Shown: positions 32,407 to 40,548 of the stretch, in pieces | Layout of the letters: every line of letters starts with the position of its first letter | Numbering within the stretch: position 1 is the stretch's first letter | Assembly: GCF_001431595.1 (NCBI RefSeq) | Contig: NZ_LDJO01000022.1 | Span: 48,021 to 112,020 of the forward strand | Length of the DNA stretch: 64,000 nt | Direction of reading: 5' to 3' | DNA from: Stenotrophomonas acidaminiphila | Lineage (GTDB): Bacteria; Pseudomonadota; Gammaproteobacteria; Xanthomonadales; Xanthomonadaceae | Translations under genes and position numbers: made by a program | Notes under the pieces: generated by a model | Told to the model about the DNA's origin: nothing | The model's input: the letters and a program-made list of their open reading frames with translations, nothing else | Databases searched by the model: none

Positions 32407-32738
32407 ATCACAAAGCCCGTCAGGTAAGGCAGGCCGCGCGGGATGCCGTGCTGCTTGCTGGTCTGGCGGCCAATCGTCCAGCCCATCCAGCGCTGGGTGG
32501 CGGCGTTGATCGCGTCCGCCAGGGCCTTGCCCTCGTAAAGCCCGTTCTGGACGTCGTCGGCAAAGTGTCGTCCGTGGCGGCTGTCGAGGAAGACCCGGGC
32601 CGATTCGAGGGGCTGGCTGGTGGCGTCCGAGATGGCGGCCATCGCCAAGGGCCATGCGGCGCTGGCGTGCTCGTTCATCGTGCCCCAAAAGCCCCAGGCT
32701 TCGTTCTGGGTGGCGGGGATCTGTGTAGTGGCGTTCAT
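32370..32738 (-). CDS. Hypothetical small phage protein
   Basis: 122 residues. Trp- and Ala-rich N-terminus (NEAWGFWGTMNEHASAAWPLAM), then RHFADDVQNGLYEGKALADAI and a C-terminal IGRQTSKQHGIPRGLPYL. No family recognised. It is one of three leftward genes between the methylases and terminase, each preceded by the same promoter-like element; its 3' end overlaps the methylase gene tail to tail. Confidence 0.65.
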   Translation of the reverse strand: MNATTQIPATQNEAWGFWGTMNEHASAAWPLAMAAISDATSQPLESARVFLDSRHGRHFADDVQNGLYEGKALADAINAATQRWMGWTIGRQTSKQHGIPRGLPYLTGFVIHCEIVVESLAA

Positions 32739-32777
32739 CTCTGGCTCCTTCGGGTTGATCGTTGCGACACCCGTAGT

Positions 32778-32804
32778 AACGCGCTGTTCGATTGAGAAGC
32801 CAAG
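32778..32804 (-). promoter_or_regulatory. Shared promoter-like element, copy 2
   Basis: On the minus strand CTTGGCTT (32804-32797), 13 bp, CGCGTT (32783-32778), 39 bp before the ATG at 32738. This copy has GTTACT instead of GTTCAT in the right block. A further palindrome (GCCAAGCG/CGCTTGGC) abuts its left block. Confidence 0.6.
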
Positions 32805-32835
32805 CGCCGCTTGGCCTCTTTCTCGTTCTTTCTGA

Positions 32836-33417
32836 TCAGGCGATGCGGTAGACCCGCTCGCCGCCCTGCGGCTTGTCCGACACGATGGTCAGGCCGAGCT
32901 TTTTCTTGAAGGCTCCGGCGAAGGTGCCGCGCACCGTGTGCGCTTGCCAGCCGGTGGCGGCGCAGATCTGGCCGATGGTCGCGCCCTCGGGGCGTTGCAG
33001 CATCCGGATCACTTCGGCCTGCTTGCTGTTATCGCGGGTGCGAGGCGCTTTGACGGGCGTTTTGAAAGATGCCTCGGCTTGGGCGACGGCGGATTCGAGT
33101 TCCGCGTCAGCGTCTGCGGTGTCCTCCTGCGCCGCATCGGCGTTGGCAATGATCGCGTCGAGTTTGGCCTCGAATTTCGAGGTGTGCTCGGCGTTGACGT
33201 GGGGGCGCTTCATGCCCAAGGCGTCGTAGCCCTCGGCGGCTACGCACCAGCCCTCGCCATCGGGCGTGATCAGGGCGCGGTTGAACATCCCGTCCAGCAC
33301 CTTCTTGCGTGCGCCGCCTTTTATGTTGTCGGGGAACCATTCGATCTTGCCCGCGCTGGTGTTGATGGCCTTGGCGAGGATGGCGTGCTGGGCTGGGGTG
33401 AGTTGGGTGGTGGTCAT
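32836..33417 (-). CDS. DUF3489 domain protein
   Basis: 193 residues from MTTTQLTP (GAAGGAG upstream). N-terminal region LTPAQHAILAKAIN, a central acidic linker (residues about 80-110), and a C-terminal DUF3489 winged-helix-like domain (SKQAEVIRMLQRPEGATIGQICAATGW, then TVRGTFAGAFKKKLGL). DUF3489 proteins are frequent in prophages and integrative elements; a DNA-binding regulator is likely. Preceded by the shared promoter-like element, copy 3. Confidence 0.8.
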   Translation of the reverse strand: MTTTQLTPAQHAILAKAINTSAGKIEWFPDNIKGGARKKVLDGMFNRALITPDGEGWCVAAEGYDALGMKRPHVNAEHTSKFEAKLDAIIANADAAQEDTADADAELESAVAQAEASFKTPVKAPRTRDNSKQAEVIRMLQRPEGATIGQICAATGWQAHTVRGTFAGAFKKKLGLTIVSDKPQGGERVYRIA

Positions 33418-33454
33418 GATCTGCTCCTTCGTGGTGGGGGAGGACGATGTGATG

Positions 33455-33481
33455 AACGCGCTGTTCGGCAGAGAAGCCAAG
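33455..33481 (-). promoter_or_regulatory. Shared promoter-like element, copy 3
   Basis: Minus strand: CTTGGCTT (33481-33474), 13 bp, CGCGTT (33460-33455), then CATCAC; 37 bp before the DUF3489 start. Upstream, GAAGCCAAGC and GCTTGGCTTC form a perfect 10-bp inverted repeat around 7 bp, overlapping the left block. Confidence 0.62.
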
Positions 33482-33511
33482 CGCTTTCTGCTTGGCTTCG
33501 CTGGTTTCCGA

Positions 33512-33718
33512 TCAGTCCTTGGCGATCTCCGCTTCCGAGGGTTGTGGCAAGGAGATGCCGACCTCGATGCCAGCCTTGAAGGCCGCTTCCAGCGCGTCCC
33601 GGATGCACCACACCGCCGTGTCGTGGAAGTCCAGGCTGTCGGCGTGGCGGGTTTCCAGGGTGTCGATGCCCAGATGTTTCTGGGCGATCAGGGTGAGGAT
33701 GGTGTCGATCTGGCTCAT
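33512..33718 (-). CDS. Small DUF6900-like protein
   Basis: 68 residues: LTLIAQKHLGIDTLETRHAD then SLDFHDTAVWCIRDALEAAF, a short helical protein matching what I recall as DUF6900. Acidic, no membrane segment. First of the three leftward genes and preceded by copy 4 of the promoter-like element. Function unknown. Confidence 0.65.
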   Translation of the reverse strand: MSQIDTILTLIAQKHLGIDTLETRHADSLDFHDTAVWCIRDALEAAFKAGIEVGISLPQPSEAEIAKD

Positions 33719-33757
33719 CGCGGGTTCCTTTCGGGGTGTGGTTGGCGTGACGTGATG

Positions 33758-33784
33758 AACGCGCTATTCCCGATGGAAGCCAAG
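33758..33784 (-). promoter_or_regulatory. Shared promoter-like element, copy 4
   Basis: Minus strand: CTTGGCTT (33784-33777), 13 bp, CGCGTT (33763-33758), then CATCAC; 39 bp before the ATG at 33718. The flanking sequence is unlike the other copies except in these blocks, which argues for selection on the blocks. Confidence 0.62.
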
Positions 33785-33828
33785 CTCAATCCGAAGGAAT
33801 GACGAACAAATGATTGAAGAAGGTGACG

Positions 33829-34374
33829 ATGGGACTCTCGATTCGCGCCTACGCGCGCCACCGTGGCGTGTCGCACGTGGCCGTAAAGAAGGCCATCGAC
33901 ACCGGGCGGATCACCGCACTGCCTGATGGCACGATTGATCCAGATGCGGCGGACGCGCAATGGGCACAAAACACATTGCAGCCCCGTAGGGCCCCGCCGC
34001 CGGAGAAGGCCAGTATCGCGAAGGCGCGCGTGCTCCCCGAGCGCGAGGTGCCCGAAGCCGGCTCCTCGCCGTTGTCGGCAGGCGGTACCTCGCTGTTGCA
34101 GGCGCGCACGGTCAACGAGGTGCTCAAGGCAAAGCTCAACAACCTGGAGCTGGCGCACCGAAAGAAGGAACTGGTGGATCGGGCGCAGGCCGTGGCCCAC
34201 GTGTTCAAGCTCGCGCGCATTGAGCGCGACGCGTGGTTGAACTGGCCTGCGCGCGTCTCCGGGCAGATGGCCTCCGCGCTTGGTGTTGACGCGCACACGA
34301 TGCACGTCACGCTGGAAGCCGCCGTGCGCGAGCACCTGATCGAACTGGGCGAGCTGCGCCCCAGAGTCGATTGA
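33829..34374 (+). CDS. Terminase small subunit (Nu1-like)
   Basis: 181 residues from the ATG at 33829, which has GAAGAAGG upstream. N-terminal HTH (SIRAYARHRGVSHVAVKKAIDTG) that would bind the packaging site, a Pro/Ala linker, and a helical assembly domain (VNEVLKAKLNNLELAHRKKEL). Gene order before a GpA-type large subunit confirms it. Longest frame begins at a TTG 15 bp earlier. Confidence 0.8.
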   Translation: MGLSIRAYARHRGVSHVAVKKAIDTGRITALPDGTIDPDAADAQWAQNTLQPRRAPPPEKASIAKARVLPEREVPEAGSSPLSAGGTSLLQARTVNEVLKAKLNNLELAHRKKELVDRAQAVAHVFKLARIERDAWLNWPARVSGQMASALGVDAHTMHVTLEAAVREHLIELGELRPRVD

Positions 34375-34384
34375 CCTGGGATTG

Positions 34385-36337
34385 ATGACGATGGACTACG
34401 AAGGCGCACAGGAGATCGAACGCGCGTGGCGCGATGGGATCACGCCCGATCCGCTGCTCACCGTGTCGGAATGGTCGGATCGCCACCGGATACTCTCCAG
34501 CAAGGCATCCGCCGAGCCGGGGCGCTGGCGCACCAGCCGCACGCCGTACCTGAAGGCGATCATGGATTGCCTGTCGCCCACCTCGCCGGTCGAGCGCGTG
34601 GTGTTCGTGAAAGCGGCGCAGCTTGGCGCGACCGAGATGGGGTCGAACTGGATCGGCTACGTGATCCACCACGCACCGGGGCCGATGATGGCCGTGTGGC
34701 CAACGGTGGAAATGGCCAAGCGCAACTCCAAGCAGCGCATCGACCCGCTGATCGAGGAGTCACCGGTGCTCTCGGAACTGATCGCGCCTGCACGCAGCCG
34801 CGATTCCGGCAACACGATTCTGGCCAAGGAGTTCCGGGGCGGCGTGCTGGTGATGACCGGGGCGAACAGCGCTGTCGGTCTGCGCTCAATGCCGGTGCGC
34901 TACCTGTTCCTCGACGAGGTCGACGGCTATCCGCTGGACGTCGAGGGTGAAGGCGATGCGATCTCGCTGGCCGAGGCGCGCACACGTACCTTTGCACGCA
35001 GGAAGATTTTCATCGTGTCGACGCCGACGATTTCGGGTGCGTCGGCCATCGAGCGCGAGTACGAGGCCAGTGACCAGCGCCGCTACTTCGTGCCGTGCCC
35101 GCACTGCAACCACCCGCAGTGGCTGCGCTTTGAGCAGCTGCGCTGGGACAAGGGTGCGCCGGAATCAGCCGCCTACATCTGCGAATCCTGTGACACCGCA
35201 ATTGCCGAGCATCACAAGACGTGGATGCTGGAGCACGGCGAGTGGCGCGCGATGGCCGAGGGCAAGACGGCGGGATTCCACCTGTCGTCACTGTACAGCC
35301 CGGTGGGCTGGCGCTCCTGGCGCGACATCGCCGCCGCGTGGGAAGCCGCCGTCAACAAGGAATCGGGATCGGCCGCCGCGATCAAGACCTTCAAGAACAC
35401 CGAGCTTGGCGAGACCTGGGTCGAGGAAGGCGAAGCGCCCGACTGGCAACGGCTGGTCGAGCGACGCGAGGAGTACCGCATCGGCAGCGTGCCGCAAGGC
35501 GGTCTGCTGCTGGTCGGCGGCGCGGACGTGCAGAAGGATCGCATTGAGGCTTCGGTCTGGGCCTTCGGGCGCGGCAAGGAATCGTGGCTGGTCGAGCACC
35601 GCGTGCTGATGGGAGACACCGCCCGCGACGCGGTGTGGAAAGCCCTGGCCGCGATGCTGGCCGAGCAGTGGACGCACGCATCGGGCGCGGCGATGCCGCT
35701 GGCGCGTTTCGCGCTGGACACTGGCTTTGCGACGCAGGAGGCCTACGCCTTTGTACGGGCCTGCCACGATCCGCGCGTGATGGCGGTCAAGGGCGTGCCG
35801 CGCGGCGCGGCCCTGATTGGCACACCGACGGCCATCGATGTCTCGCAGGGTGGCAAGAAGCTGCGCCGGGGCATCAAGGTGTTCACGGTGGCTGTCGGTA
35901 TCGCCAAGCTGGAGTTCTACAACAACCTGCGCAAGAGCGCTGATGTTGGCGAGGACGGATTGACAACGGCCTTCCCGGCCGGGTTTGTCCATCTGCCCAA
36001 GATCGACGCGGAGTTCATCCAGCAACTCTGCGCAGAGCAACTGATCACCCGCCGCGACCGTAACGGCTTTCCGGTGCGTGAGTGGCAAAAGATGCGGGAG
36101 CGCAATGAAGCGCTCGACTGCTACGTCTACGCCCGCGCGGCCGCATCGGCGGCGGGCCTGGATCGCTTCGAGGAACGCCACTGGAGGGAATTGGAGCGAC
36201 AGCTTGGGGTGGCCAGTCCGCCACCCCCTGAAACAACAACCGAATCGATCAGCGAGGCCACCCAACGCGGTGGCCTCGCTGTTTCTGGCAACCGTAACAC
36301 CGGTCGGCGCGTGATCAAAAGCCGCTGGCTGTCCTGA
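34385..36337 (+). CDS. Terminase large subunit, GpA family
   Basis: About 650 residues. The packaging ATPase has a variant Walker A (KAAQLGATEMGSN), the Walker B LFLDEVDGY, and the LSSKASAEPGRWRT start motif typical of lambda GpA-type terminases. A CPHCNHPQWLR...CESCDT pair looks like a zinc ribbon. The C-terminal nuclease follows (LVGGADVQKDRIEASVWAFG). GpA-type enzymes make cohesive ends, so cos packaging is expected. Alternative start ATG at 34391. Confidence 0.92.
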   Translation: MTMDYEGAQEIERAWRDGITPDPLLTVSEWSDRHRILSSKASAEPGRWRTSRTPYLKAIMDCLSPTSPVERVVFVKAAQLGATEMGSNWIGYVIHHAPGPMMAVWPTVEMAKRNSKQRIDPLIEESPVLSELIAPARSRDSGNTILAKEFRGGVLVMTGANSAVGLRSMPVRYLFLDEVDGYPLDVEGEGDAISLAEARTRTFARRKIFIVSTPTISGASAIEREYEASDQRRYFVPCPHCNHPQWLRFEQLRWDKGAPESAAYICESCDTAIAEHHKTWMLEHGEWRAMAEGKTAGFHLSSLYSPVGWRSWRDIAAAWEAAVNKESGSAAAIKTFKNTELGETWVEEGEAPDWQRLVERREEYRIGSVPQGGLLLVGGADVQKDRIEASVWAFGRGKESWLVEHRVLMGDTARDAVWKALAAMLAEQWTHASGAAMPLARFALDTGFATQEAYAFVRACHDPRVMAVKGVPRGAALIGTPTAIDVSQGGKKLRRGIKVFTVAVGIAKLEFYNNLRKSADVGEDGLTTAFPAGFVHLPKIDAEFIQQLCAEQLITRRDRNGFPVREWQKMRERNEALDCYVYARAAASAAGLDRFEERHWRELERQLGVASPPPPETTTESISEATQRGGLAVSGNRNTGRRVIKSRWLS

Positions 36338-36354
36338 CATCCCAAGGAGAAAAC

Positions 36355-36846
36355 ATGAGTCTTGCAACCCGTATCGAAAGCCTAGTCATCCGCGTCGCGC
36401 AGGAGTTCAACGACGTCCGCGCCAAGGCAGGCAATCTGGCCAACCTCACCACGACCGACAAGTCGAATCTGGTCGCGGCCATCAACGAACTGAAGGCCGC
36501 CGTGGTGTCCTCGGCAGTGATCGACGATGCGCAGGTCGCGACGACAACCACGTACTCGTCCAACAAGATCGTCTCGCTGCTCGATGCGCTCAAGACCGAG
36601 ATCTTGGGTGGTGCCGATGCCGCCTACGACACGCTGGTGGAGATTCAACAACTGCTGCAGAACGGCACCAGTGGTCTGGATGCGTTGCTGGCCGCCGTCA
36701 ACAACCGCGTGCGCTTCGATGCGGCGCAGTCGCTAACCGTAGCCGAGCAACTTCAGGCACGCAGCAACATCGGCGCTGTCGCCGCCAGCGATGTCGGCAA
36801 CACCGATACCGACTTCGTCGCGGTCTTCGTAGGCGCGCTGGTCTGA
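36355..36846 (+). CDS. Fibre-like structural protein 1
   Basis: 163 residues. Coiled-coil or trimeric-fibre composition rich in Ala, Thr, Asn and Leu; LVAAINELKAAV and LQARSNIGAV resemble tail/head fibre repeats. The N-terminus MSLATRIESLVIRVAQEF resembles that of the next gene (MSLASRISALASRVGLEV), suggesting both attach to the same site. Position between terminase and the gpW-like gene is unusual for a tail fibre and points to a head fibre or decoration. Confidence 0.55.
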   Translation: MSLATRIESLVIRVAQEFNDVRAKAGNLANLTTTDKSNLVAAINELKAAVVSSAVIDDAQVATTTTYSSNKIVSLLDALKTEILGGADAAYDTLVEIQQLLQNGTSGLDALLAAVNNRVRFDAAQSLTVAEQLQARSNIGAVAASDVGNTDTDFVAVFVGALV

Positions 36847-37238
36847 TGAGCCTCGCATCGCGCATCAGTGCGTTGGCCAGTCGTGTCGGGCTTGAGGTCA
36901 AGACCAAGATCGACGCGACCCATCCCGGCCTGGCCCGGGCGTGGGTGTGCTTCGGCTACGTCGGCAACCAGATCGTCGTGCGCTCGTCGCACAACGTGGC
37001 CAGCGTGACCCGTACGGCAACTGGCCGCTACCGAGTGACCTTTGCCGCTGCCATGCCCGATGCCAACTATTGCTGGACGGCGCTCGCCCGCAGCAGCTCC
37101 AACAGCGGCACGCAGCGCATTGCCATCGTGCGATCCACCTCCGACCAGAAGACCGCTCAGTACGTCGACATCAGTTGCGCCACCACGTCCGCATCGTTCG
37201 ACGACTCCTCCGAAATCAACCTCACGGTGTACCGCTGA
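36846..37238 (+). CDS. Fibre-like structural protein 2
   Basis: 130 residues. After the shared MSLASRI N-terminus comes a beta-rich domain (RYRVTFAAAMPDANYCWTAL, DISCATTSASFDDSSEINL) resembling the C-terminal domain of some phage fibre and tail-spike proteins. The ATG overlaps the previous stop. Likely a partner of the preceding protein. Confidence 0.58.
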   Translation: MSLASRISALASRVGLEVKTKIDATHPGLARAWVCFGYVGNQIVVRSSHNVASVTRTATGRYRVTFAAAMPDANYCWTALARSSSNSGTQRIAIVRSTSDQKTAQYVDISCATTSASFDDSSEINLTVYR

Positions 37239-37459
37239 TGGCCTACACACAAGCACATCTCGACGCACTGGAAGCGGCGATGGTCAAGGGCGAAAAGCGC
37301 GTGACCTTTGGCGACAAGACCGTCGAGTACCGCAGCGTCGATGAACTCCAGGCCGCCATTGCGGCGGTCAAGCGCGACCTCTTCGAGCAGGCGGTGAACA
37401 CCGGCCTGTGGCCCTGCGCGCCACGCCAGATCCGGGTCACCAAGGGCAAGGGGTTCTGA
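37238..37459 (+). CDS. gpW-like head-tail joining protein
   Basis: 73 residues: AYTQAHLDALEAAMVKGEKRVTFGDKTVEYRS, matching the small helix-hairpin gpW fold that stabilises the packaged head. Lies directly before the portal gene, as in lambda. Start overlaps the previous TGA by one base. Confidence 0.85.
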   Translation: MAYTQAHLDALEAAMVKGEKRVTFGDKTVEYRSVDELQAAIAAVKRDLFEQAVNTGLWPCAPRQIRVTKGKGF

Positions 37460-37460
37460 G

Positions 37461-38948
37461 ATGGCCTGGTATTCCAGATTCCGCAGCCTGTTCGGCCAGT
37501 CGCCGATCCACGAGGCAGCTGGTCGCGGTCGTCGTTCGATGGCGTGGATGCCGGGCAACCCCGGTGCAGTGGCGGCGATGCTGGCCACTTCCAATGAGCT
37601 GCGTGTCAAATCGCGTGATCTCGTACGCCGCAACGCATGGGCCAATGCCGGAATCGAGGCCTTCGTCTCCAACGCGGTCGGCACCGGCATCAAGCCGCAG
37701 TCGATGGCCAAGGATGAAACCTTCCGTGCCGATGTGCAGGCGTTGTGGCGGGACTGGACGGAACAGGCCGACGCCACCGGGCAGACCGATTTTTACGGCT
37801 TGCAGGCACTGGCCACCCGCGCGATGTGCGAAGGCGGTGAATGCCTGATCCGGCTGCGTCCGCGCCGCCCGGAGGACGGCCTGTCCGTGCCGTTGCAATT
37901 GCAGTTGCTCGAAGCCGAGCACCTGCCACTGAATCTCAACACGGAACTGCCCTCGGGCAACGTCGTGCGCTCGGGCATCGAGTTCGATGCGATGGGCCGC
38001 CGCGTGGCCTACCACCTGTACCGCTCGCATCCCGAGGACGGACGGCTTGCGCCGATGTCCGGGCAAGGCGGGTTTGACACCATGCGTGTCGATGCGCGGG
38101 AAATCATCCATCTCTACCGCGTACTGCGCCCCGGCCAGATCCGGGGCGAGCCGTGGCTGGCGCGGGCGCTGGTCAAGCTCAACGAACTCGACCAGTACGA
38201 CGACGCCGAGCTGGTGCGCAAGAAAACCGCTGCGATGTTCGCGGGCTTCATCACGCGCCTGTCACCCGAGGACAGTCTGCTGGGCGAAGGCCTCGCCAAC
38301 GACGCAGGCATCGCGCTGGCCGGGATGGAGCCGGGCACGATGCAAATCCTCGAGCCTGGCGAGGACGTGAAGTTCTCCGATCCCGCCGACGTGGGCGGCA
38401 GCTACGCCGAATTCCTGCGCGCGCAGTTCCGTGCCGTGGCCGCCGCCATCGGCGTGACCTACGAACAGCTCACCGGCGATCTCTCCGGAGTCAACTACTC
38501 GTCGATCCGGGCGGGGATGCTGGAGTTTCGTCGCCGTACCGAGGCCATCCAGCACGCCGTGCTGGTGCATCAGCTCTGCCGCCCGGTCTGGAATGCGTGG
38601 CTGGATCAGGCGGTGCTGGCCGGGGCGCTGACGGCCCCGGGCTATGCCCGCCGCCGTACGGAGTACACCGCCTGCAAATGGATTCCCCAGGGCTGGCAGT
38701 GGGTCGATCCGGAGAAGGAATTCAAGGCAATGCTGCTGGCGATCCGCGCCGGTCTGATGTCGCGCTCGGAAGCCATCTCGGCCTTCGGCTACGACGCCGA
38801 GGACGTCGACCGTGAAATCGCCGCAGACAACCAGCGTGCCGATGACCTCGGTCTGATCTTCGACTCCGATCCGCGCCGCACCTCGAAGGATGGCGGCAGC
38901 GCCGAACCCAACGCGCAGGCCACCGACAGCAACCAGTCGTCTGCCTGA
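37461..38948 (+). CDS. Portal protein, lambda gpB family
   Basis: 495 residues. Conserved lambda-portal features: RRNAWANAGIEAFVSNAVGTG, the RAMCEGGECLIRLRPRR region, EIIHLYRVLRPGQIRGEPWL and YEQLTGDLSGVNYSSIR. The portal is the dodecameric ring through which DNA enters the head. Flanked by gpW and the S49 protease as in lambda. Confidence 0.93.
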   Translation: MAWYSRFRSLFGQSPIHEAAGRGRRSMAWMPGNPGAVAAMLATSNELRVKSRDLVRRNAWANAGIEAFVSNAVGTGIKPQSMAKDETFRADVQALWRDWTEQADATGQTDFYGLQALATRAMCEGGECLIRLRPRRPEDGLSVPLQLQLLEAEHLPLNLNTELPSGNVVRSGIEFDAMGRRVAYHLYRSHPEDGRLAPMSGQGGFDTMRVDAREIIHLYRVLRPGQIRGEPWLARALVKLNELDQYDDAELVRKKTAAMFAGFITRLSPEDSLLGEGLANDAGIALAGMEPGTMQILEPGEDVKFSDPADVGGSYAEFLRAQFRAVAAAIGVTYEQLTGDLSGVNYSSIRAGMLEFRRRTEAIQHAVLVHQLCRPVWNAWLDQAVLAGALTAPGYARRRTEYTACKWIPQGWQWVDPEKEFKAMLLAIRAGLMSRSEAISAFGYDAEDVDREIAADNQRADDLGLIFDSDPRRTSKDGGSAEPNAQATDSNQSSA

Positions 38949-38958
38949 AGGAATCCCC

Positions 38959-40167
38959 ATGACCCTGTTACCGCATATGGCGGCGCGCATCTTTGGCGCG
39001 CCGCTGCTGATTCATCGCCCGAAACTCGAAGTGATCCTCGCCGTACTGGGGCCACGCATTGGGTTGTCGGAAGGCGGCACGCCGATTCCGTCGCCCTCTA
39101 CGCGCAGTCCACCAGCCTCGGATGCAGGCATCGCCATCCTGCCGGTCTACGGCACCTTGGTGCGGCGCACCGTGGGGCTGGAAGCCGCGTCCGGCCTGAC
39201 CAGCTATCAGGACATCGCCGCGCAGCTCGATGCCGCCATCGCCGATACATCGGTAGCGGCCATCGTGCTCGACATCGACAGCCCGGGCGGCGAGTCCGGC
39301 GGCGTGTTCGATCTGGCCGACCGCGTGCGCGCAGCCACGCAGGTCAAGCCGGTCTGGGCGCTGGCCAATGACATGGCGTACTCGGCGGCCTACGCCCTCG
39401 GTTCGGCGGCGAGCCGCTTCTTTGTCACCCGTACCGGCGGCGTTGGCTCGATTGGCGTCATTGCCATGCACGCCGACCAGTCGGTGCGAGATGCGAAGGA
39501 CGGCGTTCGCTACACGACCGTTTTTGCCGGGGCGCGCAAGAACGATCTCAACCCGCACGAGCCGATCTCCGACGAGGCGCACGCCTTTCTCAAGAGCGAG
39601 GTGGATCGGATCTACAGCCTGTTCGTCGACACCGTGGCCAGCCATCGCGGCCTCACCAGTGACGCTGTGCGCGCCACCGAAGCGGGCGTGTTCTTCGGGC
39701 AGGACGCCGTCGCCGCTGGGCTGGCCGATGCCGTCGGCACTTTCGATGACGTCTTGGCCGAACTCATCGCTGCACTTTCACCACCTCCGGCGCTTGCGGC
39801 TGCGGCGCTGGGACATCTTCACCAACCACGACTGGAGCATTTCATGAATGAACCCGGAACCACTGCTGACCCTGGGGTTGGCGCTGATCCTGATCGCGCT
39901 GATGGCGCGAACCCGCCGATGACCATCGATGACGCACAGGAAATCGCCGAACTGTGTGCGCTGGCTGGCTGCCCCGAGCGCATCGCCGGTTTTCTGGCTG
40001 TACGTACCTCGGCGGCGGCTGTGCGCGGCCACCTGCTTGCCACTCGCGCCACTGGGCAAGAGATCAACAGCCTGATCACCCCGAGCGCGGCCACCTCGGC
40101 AACGCAATCCCTCAACGACAACCCCTTGGTGCTGGCGGCTCGTGCCCGCGCCGGACAGGAGAAGTGA
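38959..40167 (+). CDS. Capsid maturation protease, S49 family, with C-terminal scaffold region
   Basis: 402 residues. ClpP/SppA-like S49 core: VLDIDSPGGESGGVFDLAD, then DMAYSAAYALGSAAS with the catalytic Ser, and GVIAMHADQSV. After about residue 280 comes a Pro/Ala-rich linker and a helical tail (AQEIAELCALAGCPERIAGF) like a scaffolding domain. As in lambda C/Nu3, an internal ATG at 39844 has its own Shine-Dalgarno. It precedes the decoration and capsid genes. Confidence 0.9.
   Translation: MTLLPHMAARIFGAPLLIHRPKLEVILAVLGPRIGLSEGGTPIPSPSTRSPPASDAGIAILPVYGTLVRRTVGLEAASGLTSYQDIAAQLDAAIADTSVAAIVLDIDSPGGESGGVFDLADRVRAATQVKPVWALANDMAYSAAYALGSAASRFFVTRTGGVGSIGVIAMHADQSVRDAKDGVRYTTVFAGARKNDLNPHEPISDEAHAFLKSEVDRIYSLFVDTVASHRGLTSDAVRATEAGVFFGQDAVAAGLADAVGTFDDVLAELIAALSPPPALAAAALGHLHQPRLEHFMNEPGTTADPGVGADPDRADGANPPMTIDDAQEIAELCALAGCPERIAGFLAVRTSAAAVRGHLLATRATGQEINSLITPSAATSATQSLNDNPLVLAARARAGQEK
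39844..40167 (+). CDS. Nested scaffold protein (Nu3-like), same frame as the protease
   Basis: In-frame internal start: ATG at 39844 with GGAG at 39834-39837, 6 bp upstream, gives MNEPGTT and 107 residues, identical to the protease C-terminus. Lambda makes its scaffold Nu3 in this way from the end of gene C. Composition (acidic, Ala-rich, helical) fits a scaffold. Confidence 0.6.
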   Translation: MNEPGTTADPGVGADPDRADGANPPMTIDDAQEIAELCALAGCPERIAGFLAVRTSAAAVRGHLLATRATGQEINSLITPSAATSATQSLNDNPLVLAARARAGQEK

Positions 40168-40168
40168 A

Positions 40169-40546
40169 ATGCCCGTCATCACCGAAGGCCTCAATCTTGG
40201 CGATCTTCTGAAGTACGAAGCGCCCAACCTCTATTCGCGCGATCAGATCACCGTTGGCGCAGGCCAAAACCTGCCGCTCGGCACGGTGGTCGGTCTGGTG
40301 ACTGCCACCGGCAAGCTCAAGCAAATCGATCCATCGGCCACCGATGGCAGTCAGTACGCCGCAGGCGTGCTGATGCAGGCCGTAGATGCCACGCTGATCG
40401 ACCGTGAGGACGGGCTGATGCTGGCCCGTCACGCCATCGTCGCCGATCACGCCCTGGCGTGGCCCGCCGCCATCACTTCCGCAGAGAAGCTCGCTGCCAT
40501 CGCGCAGCTCAAGAGCCTTGGCGTCCTCGTTCGCAAAGGAGTCTGA
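40169..40546 (+). CDS. Head decoration protein, lambda gpD family
   Basis: 125 residues from MPVITEGLNLGDLLKYE. Core GQNLPLGTVVGLVTATGKLKQ and AAGVLMQAVDATL are typical of the gpD trimer that cements expanded capsids. Located between protease and major capsid genes as in lambda. Confidence 0.88.
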   Translation: MPVITEGLNLGDLLKYEAPNLYSRDQITVGAGQNLPLGTVVGLVTATGKLKQIDPSATDGSQYAAGVLMQAVDATLIDREDGLMLARHAIVADHALAWPAAITSAEKLAAIAQLKSLGVLVRKGV

Positions 40547-40548
40547 TC

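Noticed and set aside
33449..33806. Short conserved peptides MNALFGREAK and MNALFPMEAK read antisense to the promoter-like elements
   Set aside because: The peptide similarity is a by-product of the two conserved DNA blocks. The copy at 32778 has lost the ATG and has an in-frame TGA, and the middle codons differ, so a DNA or RNA element explains the pattern better.
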